DNA of 16,019 nucleotides from Chloroflexi bacterium UBA5189 (GTDB lineage Bacteria > Chloroflexota > Limnocylindria > Limnocylindrales > CSP1-4). Below the pieces are notes generated by a model. That model was given only the letters and a program-made list of their open reading frames with translations, was not told the origin of the DNA and made no database searches. Numbering within the stretch: the first letter of the stretch is position 1; every line of letters starts with the position of its first letter. The DNA lies in contig DHWF01000023.1 of assembly GCA_002413045.1 (NCBI GenBank), forward strand, positions 71,780-87,798, written 5' to 3'. Positions 6,160 to 13,400 of this stretch are shown piece after piece. Made by a program: the position numbers and the translations under genes.

Positions 6160-6624
6160 ATGAACGGGCGATCGTTCGCCAGCTTCCTCTTCGGCCTCAT
6201 CGTCGTCGGCATCCTCGTCGCCGTCGGTGTCGGCATCTACCAGGCCGGCGTGGCCCAGGGCGTCATCGACGCCGGGCGCTTCCCCGCCGGCGCGGCCGTG
6301 CCGGTTGCCGGCTACGACGGCTACCACGGCGGCGGCGGCTTCGGGTTCCTCGGACTGCTGTTCCCGCTGTTCTTCCTGTTCCTGATCTTCGGCGTGCTCC
6401 GGGCGATCTTCGGGCATCGACGCGGCTGGGGCCACGGCTACGGCTACGGTCGCGGCTGGGACCGGGGCCCTGGGGACCGGGAGCAGTTCGTCGCCGAGAT
6501 GCATCGCCGCCTCCACGAGGGCGATGCAGGCTCCGGCACCGCCCCCGGCTCCGGCACCGCCCCCGGTGGCACCGGGCCTAGCGGCACCGGCTCCGGCAAC
6601 CCGGGCGCGCCCGGAACTCGCTGA
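6160..6624 (+). CDS. Small membrane protein with Gly/Tyr/Trp-rich linker and Gly-Pro-Ser-Thr tail
   Basis: 154 residues. Two hydrophobic segments (residues about 8-30 and 62-84) flank a Gly/Tyr/His-rich stretch (YDGYHGGGGFG). After the second segment come HRRGWGHGYGYGRGW and a short amphipathic helix REQFVAEMHRRLHEGD (residues about 107-122), which recalls the C-terminal SHOCT-like helix of small membrane proteins. The last 32 residues are a Gly/Ser/Thr/Pro tail built on an 18-bp tandem DNA repeat. No enzymatic motif. It lies directly before a response regulator and sensor kinase and has its own promoter with a possible regulator site, so it may be the system's target or an accessory sensor; this is an inference. 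Confidence 0.8.
   Translation: MNGRSFASFLFGLIVVGILVAVGVGIYQAGVAQGVIDAGRFPAGAAVPVAGYDGYHGGGGFGFLGLLFPLFFLFLIFGVLRAIFGHRRGWGHGYGYGRGWDRGPGDREQFVAEMHRRLHEGDAGSGTAPGSGTAPGGTGPSGTGSGNPGAPGTR
6529..6564 (+). repeat. Perfect 18-bp tandem duplication in the coding tail
   Basis: Two identical 18-base units (6529-6546 and 6547-6564), each encoding GSGTAP, followed by degenerate GGTG/SGTGSG units. In-frame repeat expansion of a low-complexity tail. Confidence 0.85.
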
Positions 6625-6666
6625 GCCACCCCCGGCTCCACTCGGGGCCGGCTTCCTCCCTCCCTC

Positions 6667-6695
6667 CGGCGGCCGTCGATCCTCGACGGCCGCCG
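6667..6695 (+). terminator. Strong hairpin, probable terminator
   Basis: Perfect 13-base-pair stem (6667-6679 with 6683-6695, arms CGGCGGCCGTCGA and its complement) and a three-base loop TCC. A pyrimidine-rich run follows, with no true U-tract. It sits between the small membrane-protein gene and the response-regulator gene and probably separates their transcripts. Confidence 0.65.
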
Positions 6696-6743
6696 CTTCC
6701 GTCCCTCCCGCACGAGCGGGCACAGCCACCCCCACCGCCCGAC

Positions 6744-6749
6744 TAGAGT
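6744..6749 (+). promoter_or_regulatory. -10 hexamer TAGAGT, leaderless promoter
   Basis: TAGAGT lies eight bases before the ATG at 6758, the same geometry as the other leaderless starts here. It lies downstream of the hairpin at 6667-6695, so the two-component genes probably have their own promoter. Confidence 0.55.
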
Positions 6750-6757
6750 GACCCGCG

Positions 6758-7441
6758 ATGCAGACCGTCCTGGTCGTCGACGATGAACCCAAGATCGCCC
6801 GACTGGCGCGTGACTACCTCGAGCACGCCGGCTATGCCGTGCTGACGGCGGGCGACGGCCCATCCGCCGTCCAGGCGGCGCGAACTCGCCGACCCGACCT
6901 CGTCGTGCTCGATCTCGGGCTGCCCGGCCTGGACGGCCTCGAGGTGCTGCGGTCGATCCGGACGACCGGCTCGATGCCGGTGGTCGTCCTCACCGCGCGG
7001 GACACCGAGCTCGACAAGCTGCTCGGCCTCGAGCTCGGCGCCGACGACTACGTCACCAAGCCGTTCAGCCCGCGCGAGCTGGTCGCCCGGGTCCGCGCCG
7101 TCCTGCGTCGCTCCGAGCGGGCGCCCGAGACCGGCGACCGGATCGCCGTCGGCGACCTGGTCCTCGACATCCCCCGGATGCGCGCGACCGTCGCCGAGCG
7201 GCCGATCGAGCTGACGCCGACCGAGTTCTCGCTCCTCGCGACCCTCGCCCGCCATCCCGGCCGGGTGTTCACCCGGTCGCAGCTCCTCGACGCCGCGCAC
7301 GGCGAGGCCTTCGAGGCCTACGAGCGCGCGATCGACGCGCACGTGAAGAACATCCGACGCAAGCTCGAGCCAGAACCGGCCCGGCCGCGCTACCTCCTGA
7401 CCGTCTACGGCGTCGGGTATCGCCTGGCGGAGCCGGAGTGA
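6758..7441 (+). CDS. OmpR/PhoB-family response regulator
   Basis: 227 residues. The receiver domain (residues about 2-115) has the acidic pair Asp8/Asp9, the phosphoacceptor Asp52 in VVLDLGLPG, Thr79 in VVVLTARD, and Lys101 in TKPFSPREL. The C-terminal winged-helix DNA-binding domain (residues about 128-225) has the usual blocks ELTPTEFSLLATLARHPGRVFTRSQLLD, the recognition-helix region AIDAHVKNIRRKLEP, and the final TVYGVGYRLAEPE hairpin. All key residues are present, so it should be active. It is directly coupled to the kinase gene by a GTGA overlap. Target genes are not known; the direct repeat at 6094-6110 is a candidate site. The phosphate, envelope-stress and metal-response subfamilies cannot be told apart from sequence alone. 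Confidence 0.95.
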   Translation: MQTVLVVDDEPKIARLARDYLEHAGYAVLTAGDGPSAVQAARTRRPDLVVLDLGLPGLDGLEVLRSIRTTGSMPVVVLTARDTELDKLLGLELGADDYVTKPFSPRELVARVRAVLRRSERAPETGDRIAVGDLVLDIPRMRATVAERPIELTPTEFSLLATLARHPGRVFTRSQLLDAAHGEAFEAYERAIDAHVKNIRRKLEPEPARPRYLLTVYGVGYRLAEPE

Positions 7442-8631
7442 CGCAGCCGCCGGGCCGGCCGCCGTGGTGGCCGGAGGACGAGGCCTGGCCGCCACCCGAG
7501 CAGGCTCGCCGCTGGTCCGGGCCGCCGGACTGGGAGGCACGTCGACGCGAGTGGCGCGCGCGGCGCATGCGGTACGGGGTCATGCGCTACAGCGGCATGC
7601 GCCGCGGGTTTGGCTGCCTCATCACGCTGATGGCGACGCTCGTCGTGTCGATCGGCGTCCTCGTGCTGTGGCTCCTCGGAGGGCTGCTCGGGCTGTCGAC
7701 GAACGAAGGCTTCCTCGCCTCGCTCGCGCGCCCGGCCGGGCTCGTCGTGCTCGTGGTCGGGATCGTTGCGCTGGTGATCGGGATCCGGATCGCGCGGAGG
7801 GTCGGCGCGCCGCTGTCCGATCTCGTGGAGGCGGCGGGGCGGATCGAGGCGGCGGATTATTCGGTGCGTGTCACCGAGCCAGCCGGGGGCCGCGGCGAGC
7901 TGCGCGGCCTTACCCGCGCCTTCAACGAGATGGCGGCTCGGCTCGAGGCCGAGGACGCCACGCGGCGGCGCCTCCTCGCCGACGTGAGCCACGAGCTGCG
8001 GACGCCGCTCGCGGTGATCCAGGGCAACCTCGAGGCGCTCCTCGATGGCGTGTATCCGCCGGACGAGGTGCACATCGGCCCGATCCTCGACGAGGTCCGG
8101 GTCATGGAGCGGCTCGTCGACGATCTGCGGACGCTCAGCCTCGCCGAGGCCGGCGCGCTGCCGCTGCATCGTGAGCCGACCGATCCCGCCGTCCTGCTCG
8201 AGGACGTCGCGGCCGCCCATCGAGCGCGCGCCGACGCGGCGTCGATCGCGATCAAGGTCTCGATCATCGGCACGCCCCCGGTGATCGACGTCGACCCCGT
8301 GCGGATCCGCCAGGTCGTCTCGAACCTCGTCGACAACGCGATTCGTGCGATGGCCGGTGGCGCGGCCGCAGCATCGGGCGGCACCATCACGCTGTCGGCG
8401 GCCGCCGCCGACCGATCGCTCGCGATCGAGGTGGTCGACGACGGACCCGGGATCCCGCCGGACCTCCTGGGCTCGGTGTTCGACCGGTTCGCGAAGTCCC
8501 CCGAATCGCGCGGCTCCGGCCTCGGCCTGTCCATCGCACGGGCGATCGTCACCGCCCACGGCGGCACGATCGTCGCCGAATCCCCACAGGGCGGCCGCGG
8601 CACCCGAATGCGGATCACCCTGCCGCTGTAA
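7438..8631 (+). CDS. Membrane sensor histidine kinase
   Basis: 397 residues. A Pro/Trp-rich N-terminal cytosolic stretch (residues 1-55) precedes two transmembrane helices (about 59-84 and 99-118) separated by only about 15 residues outside the membrane. A HAMP linker follows (about 119-172), then the HisKA domain with phosphoacceptor His185 in VSHELRTPL, then the ATPase domain with the N box NLVDNAIRA (Asn296/Asn300), the G1 box DDGPGIP (334-340) and G2 box GSGLGL (359-364). All catalytic motifs are intact. The very short outer loop resembles intramembrane-sensing kinases, which sense through the membrane or through a partner protein; the small membrane protein upstream is a possible partner. 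The GTG start overlaps the regulator's stop. Confidence 0.94.
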   Translation: MTQPPGRPPWWPEDEAWPPPEQARRWSGPPDWEARRREWRARRMRYGVMRYSGMRRGFGCLITLMATLVVSIGVLVLWLLGGLLGLSTNEGFLASLARPAGLVVLVVGIVALVIGIRIARRVGAPLSDLVEAAGRIEAADYSVRVTEPAGGRGELRGLTRAFNEMAARLEAEDATRRRLLADVSHELRTPLAVIQGNLEALLDGVYPPDEVHIGPILDEVRVMERLVDDLRTLSLAEAGALPLHREPTDPAVLLEDVAAAHRARADAASIAIKVSIIGTPPVIDVDPVRIRQVVSNLVDNAIRAMAGGAAAASGGTITLSAAAADRSLAIEVVDDGPGIPPDLLGSVFDRFAKSPESRGSGLGLSIARAIVTAHGGTIVAESPQGGRGTRMRITLPL

Positions 8632-8669
8632 TCCCCACCTGCCCGGTCGGGTATCGGGCGACCTTGGTG

Positions 8670-8675
8670 TACCCT
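8670..8675 (+). promoter_or_regulatory. -10 hexamer TACCCT, leaderless promoter
   Basis: TACCCT lies seven bases before the ATG at 8683 in the 51-base gap after the kinase gene. It favours the ATG at 8683 over the GTG at 8680. It would drive the downstream MIP18, adenosyltransferase and Bax-inhibitor-like genes as one transcript. Confidence 0.5.
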
Positions 8676-8682
8676 GATCGTG

Positions 8683-9024
8683 ATGACCGACACCGCCGAT
8701 CCCGCCACGACGACCGAGGCTCCGGTCCCGCCGCTGTTCGACGCCGAGCGCCGTGCGACCGAGCTGGCGATCCTCGACGCGCTGCGCGCCGTCGTCGATC
8801 CGGAGATCGGGATGAATGTCGTGGAGCTGGCGCTGATCAAGCAGATCCTGCTCGGAACGAACGAGACCGAGATCAAGATGATCTTGACCACCCCGTTCTG
8901 CCCGTACGCCGGCTCGATGATCGCCCAGGTCCAGGAGCAGGCCGAATCGGTGGTCGAGCATCCCGTCAAGGTCACCCTCCTCGCCGAGCGCTGGGACCCG
9001 CGCGACGCCGGCTTGATGTGGTGA
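8683..9024 (+). CDS. MIP18/DUF59 iron-sulfur assembly-type protein
   Basis: 113 residues. The DUF59 signature DPEIGMNVVELALI (residues about 39-52) and the conserved cysteine in TTPFCPYAGSM (Cys73) are present; the protein ends with the family's WDPRDAG-LMW type tail. Members (SufT, PaaD, the MIP18 module of cytosolic iron-sulfur assembly) help mature iron-sulfur proteins. Which client it serves is not visible. It is followed by the cobalamin adenosyltransferase after 13 bases. The N-terminal 25 residues before the domain are Thr/Pro-rich and probably flexible. Confidence 0.9.
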   Translation: MTDTADPATTTEAPVPPLFDAERRATELAILDALRAVVDPEIGMNVVELALIKQILLGTNETEIKMILTTPFCPYAGSMIAQVQEQAESVVEHPVKVTLLAERWDPRDAGLMW

Positions 9025-9037
9025 GCGGCTGCCCCAG

Positions 9038-9685
9038 GTGAGCGGGCGCAGCCCGATCGACTCGGTCGTCGCCACGACGAAGGGCGACGACGGCACGACG
9101 GGACTCCTGTACGGCGGAGCACGGATCGGCAAGGACGACCCGCGCGCCGAGGCCTACGGCACGATCGACGAGGCCGTCGCCGCGCTTGGGCTGGCCCGCG
9201 CCAACCTCGGCGTCAAGCGACGCACGGGCACCCTCGGGCCGTCCATCGGTGGCCTTGCGCCCCTGATCCTGCGCATCCAGCGCGAGCTGTTCGTGGTCGG
9301 TGCGGAGCTCGCGACCAACCCCGACGCCTGGGACCGGCTGCGCGACGGCCAGACCCGCGTCTCCGAGGCGATGGTCCGCGACATCGAGCGCGACCTCGTC
9401 GAGCTGGAGCGGAACATCGAGATGCCGAAGGAGTTCGTCGTCCCGGGCGAGACGGTCACGAGCGCCGCTCTCGAGCTCGCCCGCACGATCCTCCGCCGCG
9501 CCGAGCGGCGCGCCGTGGCGCTCCAGCGCGATGGTCTCGTCCCGGGTCCGTACCTCGTCCCGTACCTCAATCGCCTCGCCGACTTCGTGTGGGTCTTGGC
9601 CCGCGCGGCAGAACGTGCAGAATCACGAACGGCGACCCCGGCCCGAACGCCGGCCGCCGCGACTCGAAGGGAGACAGCACCGTGA
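9038..9685 (+). CDS. pduO: PduO-type ATP:cob(I)alamin adenosyltransferase
   Basis: 215 residues. Transfers the adenosyl group of ATP to cob(I)alamin to make adenosylcobalamin. Visible: the ATP-binding N-terminal block TKGDDGTTGLLYGG (residues about 14-27), AYGTIDEAVAALGLARA, the helix IQRELFVVGAELAT, VVPGE, LARTILRRAERR (about 147-158) and YLNRLADFVWVLARAAE near 176-192, as in the family's trimer. Start: the GTG at 9038 follows the MIP18 stop by 13 bases with only a weak Shine-Dalgarno. The C-terminal 20 residues are Ala/Thr/Arg-rich and not conserved. CobA-type or EutT-type enzymes are excluded by these motifs. No B12-dependent enzyme is next to it. Confidence 0.95.
   Translation: MSGRSPIDSVVATTKGDDGTTGLLYGGARIGKDDPRAEAYGTIDEAVAALGLARANLGVKRRTGTLGPSIGGLAPLILRIQRELFVVGAELATNPDAWDRLRDGQTRVSEAMVRDIERDLVELERNIEMPKEFVVPGETVTSAALELARTILRRAERRAVALQRDGLVPGPYLVPYLNRLADFVWVLARAAERAESRTATPARTPAAATRRETAP
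9667..9673 (+). promoter_or_regulatory. Ribosome binding site AAGGGAG
   Basis: AAGGGAG lies eight bases before the GTG at 9682, inside the 3' end of the adenosyltransferase gene. It supports that start for the Bax inhibitor-1-like protein. Confidence 0.75.
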
Positions 9686-10419
9686 CGCTCCAGGGCAATC
9701 AGGGCGACACCGGCATCGGCGGGCCGACGCCCGGCACCATCCGCATCAACGGGGTCGACGTCCGAACCGACGCGCAGACGAAGGGCGCCTACCTCACCCA
9801 CGCCTTCTTCTGGATGTTCGCGGGCCTGCTGCTCACGGCCGGCGTCGCGGCGTTCGTCCAGACCAACGAGAGCCTCCTCGCGTTCGCGGCCCAGAACTTC
9901 CTGCTCCTCATCATTGCCCAGTTCGCGCTGGTGCTCGTGATCCAGTTCGGGATCACCCGATTGAACGCAACCGCCGCCCTCGGGATGTTCTTCATCTACG
10001 CGGCGAGCCTCGGGATCACGATCGGCCTGATCGTGTCGTTCTACACCGGCGAATCGGTGGCGACCGCGTTCGTGTCGGCGGCGGGGATGTTCGGTGCCGC
10101 GGCGCTGTACGGCTTCGTCACGAAGCGCTCACTTGCCGGGCTCGGGAACCTCCTGTGGATGGGCCTGATCGGCGTGATGATCGCGATCGTCGTCAATGTC
10201 TTCGTCGGGTCGAGCACCCTCAGCCTGATCATCTCGGTGATTGGCGTGGGCCTGTTCACCGTCCTGACCGCGTACCACGTCCAGCGGATCTCACAGGGCA
10301 ACCTGGCGACGGCGCTCGGGTCGAGCGAGAAGGCCGCCGTGATCGGCGCCCTGCTGCTCTACCTGGACTTCATCAACCTGTTCTTGTTCCTGCTCCGGCT
10401 GACCGGCGGCCGTCGCTGA
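9682..10419 (+). CDS. Bax inhibitor-1/YccA-like membrane protein
   Basis: 245 residues with a hydrophilic N-terminus (first 35 residues) and about seven transmembrane segments, in line with the BI-1 (TMBIM) family of pH-gated calcium-leak-type membrane proteins. Visible: KGAYLTHAFFWMFAGLLLTAG at the first helix, the central GMFFIYAASLGITIGLIV and FVSAAGMFGAAALYGFVTKR segments, and the last segments GVGLFTVLTAYHVQRI and ALLLYLDFINLFLFLLRL, the last carrying the Asp that in the family lies in the closing helix. Its GTG start overlaps the adenosyltransferase stop as GTGA. The last 61 bases overlap head-on with the c-di-GMP gene. Function here is inferred only from the family. Confidence 0.9.
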   Translation: MTLQGNQGDTGIGGPTPGTIRINGVDVRTDAQTKGAYLTHAFFWMFAGLLLTAGVAAFVQTNESLLAFAAQNFLLLIIAQFALVLVIQFGITRLNATAALGMFFIYAASLGITIGLIVSFYTGESVATAFVSAAGMFGAAALYGFVTKRSLAGLGNLLWMGLIGVMIAIVVNVFVGSSTLSLIISVIGVGLFTVLTAYHVQRISQGNLATALGSSEKAAVIGALLLYLDFINLFLFLLRLTGGRR

Positions 10420-13400
10420 TCCGCGCGCCGATCGAGGCGCCGGCTGACGAAGGCGCCGATCCGGACGGGATCGGCCGGGTGGGCCCAGACGAAGCCCTGG
10501 CCCATGTCGCAACCCAGCTCGCGGAGCCGGCGCGCCTGCTCCTCCGTCTCGATGCCCTCGGCCACGACCGTGATGCCGAGCCCGTGGGCGAGTGACACGA
10601 CCGCGCGCACGATGCCCACGTTCGGGTCCTGGACGTCGAGGTCGGTGACGAACGAGCGGTCGACCTTGATCGTGTCGAGCGGCAGCTGGCGCAGGTACGC
10701 GAGCGAGGAGTAGCCGGTCCCGAAGTCGTCGAGGACGACCCGGACGCCCAGCGAGCGGAGCTGCTGGAGCACGGCCAGGCTCGATTCGGAGCGGTCCATG
10801 ACGCTGCTCTCGGTGATCTCGAGCTCCAGGGCGCATGGCTCGAGGCCGCTCGTCCGCAGGACCTGCCCGATCCCGTTGGCAAGGTCCGGATCGAGGAACT
10901 GGCGGGGCGACAGGTTCACGCTCATGACGAGGTTTTCGTCCGGCCAGCGCGTCCGCCAGAGCTGTGCCTGCCGGCACGCCTTCTCCAGGATGACCCGCCC
11001 GATCGCGACGATCAGCTCGGATTCCTCGGCGAGGGCGATGAAGTCCACCGGCAGGACGAGCCCGCGCGACGGGTGCTGCCAGCGCGCCAGGGCTTCGAAG
11101 CCGACGACCCGGGTCGTGCGGAGGTCCAGGATCGGCTGGTAATGGACGAGGAGCTCGTCGCGCTCGAGGGCCGACCAGAGCTCGGCCTCGACGTCAAGGC
11201 GCTCGCGGGCGTGGCGGCTGCTGAGCGGATCGAAGCGGGCGATGCGCTGGCTCGGGTTGCGCTTCGCACCGACGAGCGCGATCTCCGCCTCCTGGAGGAG
11301 ATCGCCGCCGCCGGCGCTGCCCGGCACGCCGCCCGAGACGCCCATGCTGGCGCTGATGAACCACGTTCGGCCGTCGAGGTCGAACGGCGGCTTGAGCTCG
11401 AGCTGGACGCGTTCGGCGACGGCCATCGCCGCGTCCGCATCGGTGTTCGGCAGCAGCACGGCGAACGTATCGCCACCAAACCGCGCCACCGAATCGTTGG
11501 GTCCCAGGGCGCGCAGGATGCGCTGGCCGACCTCGCGCAGGACGCGATCGCCGGCCGCGTGGCCGAGGCTCTCGTTGACGATCTCGAACCGGTCGAGGTC
11601 CAGCAGGAGCACCGCGACCGGCAGTCGCTCGGCGCCGACGATCGGCAAGGCGAGGGCGTCAACGACGCGCTGGATGAGCGTCTCGCGCGTCGGCAGGCCG
11701 GTCACCGGATCGCGCGGTGACAGCGCCTGCTCGTGGAGGCGGGCGTTCTCCAGGGCGATCGAGGCGAGCTGGGCGAACTTCGTGAGCGCGTCGACCTCCG
11801 GCTGGCGGAAGACCCGCTCGGTCGTGCCCGAGGCGAGCCCGAGCACGCCGACCACGCGGCCACCAACCGTGAGCGGGACGCCCACGCCGGCGCCGATCTT
11901 GCCCTCGAAGACCGCCGAGTGGCCCTCGAACGCGTCGTAGTCGTCGACGACGAAGGGCCGCCCGGTCCGGAACACCTGGCCACCGACGCCCCGATCCAGC
12001 GGCATCTCGAAGCCGAGGTAGTCGGCCATCACGCCGATCGCCGCGCGCACCGTGATGTGGTCTTCGCCAGGCTCGCCGAGGTAGACGTAGCCGGTCCGCA
12101 CGCCGAGCAGGCGAGCGGCGCGGTTCAGGATCGAGTCGAGGAGCTCCTCCGCGCCGAGGCCGTCGAGCAGGCCCATGGCGGTCTCGTCGAGGGCGGCCAC
12201 GAACTGGTCGCGGGAGTTGCGGAATGGCGCGCCCTTCGCGAGGAACAGCGCCTGGTCGGCGGTCTCGACGAGGGTGTCCTTGTCGGTCGCGTCCTCGGGA
12301 TGGCAGGCGATGCCGATGCTGATCGTGACGTGCGGGCCGCCGCTCTCGTCGGGGATCGCCTCGATAGAGGCGCGGATGCGGCGCGCGACCTCCTCGGCCG
12401 CCTGGCGACCGACGTCGGGCAGGATCACGGCGAACTCGTCGCCGCCGTACCGGTAGGCGCGATCGCCCTGGCGGATGCACGACTCGATCGCGCGGCTCAC
12501 CGCAACCAGCAGGTCGTCGCCCGATGGGTGGCCGTTGCGGTCGTTGTAGCCCTTGAACCGGTCCAGATCCATCATCAGGACGGCGACCTGGCGGGTCGGC
12601 CCGCCGACGATGAAGCCCTGGAGCTCGCGCTGGAACGCGCCGTGGTTGCGCAGTCCGGTGAGCGCGTCGCGCTCCGCCTGGACCTTGACCTCGTCGTGGG
12701 CGTCGGCGTTGCGCAGGGCGATGGCTGCCTGGGCCGCGAACAGCTTGGTGAGCTCGAACTCGTTCTGGCTGTAGTGGGACTCCGCCTCGCCCATCCGCCC
12801 GATGTTGAGCGTGCCCAGGACCTCGCCATCACCCATCAGCGGGACGATGACCATCGACTCGGGCTCGAATGGGGTGCCCGGGATCTGCACCGAGCGTGGG
12901 TCCAGGTGGGCGTCGTTGGCCAGCACCGGCTCGTGATGGTCGACCGCCCAGCCGGTCAGCCCGGTCCCGAGCGGCGCGTCGTAGCCCAGGATCAGCTCGG
13001 CGAACCGGTCACGGGCGATCACCGGGCGGCGCACGCCGCGATCCTTGTCGATCCGGTAGATGGTCAGCGAGTCGTACTGGACCACGGTCTTCAGGGAGTC
13101 GGCGATCATCTCGAGGACGCCGGTCGGGTCGAGGGTGGACAGCAGGCGCTCGTTGACCGCCATGAGCCGGCGCTGGCTGACGAGCTGGTGCTCCAGCTCC
13201 GCCTGCTGGGTGCGCAGCTGCTCCAACCGCTCGGCGTTCACGAGGGCCTGTGCCGCGGCGCCTGCGAAGATGCTGAGCGTCGTCTCGTCGTCGGGACCGA
13301 ACCGGTCCCGCCCGAGACGCGATGCGACGACGATGCCGTGGACGTGGCCCTCGTGGGTCATCGGCACGACGAGCATGGATTCGGGTCCCGACGTGTCGCC

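Noticed and set aside
7405..9132. 575-residue minus-strand frame opposite the kinase gene
   Set aside because: It mirrors the kinase and MIP18 genes with an Arg/Asp/His-rich composition; no start signal or motif.
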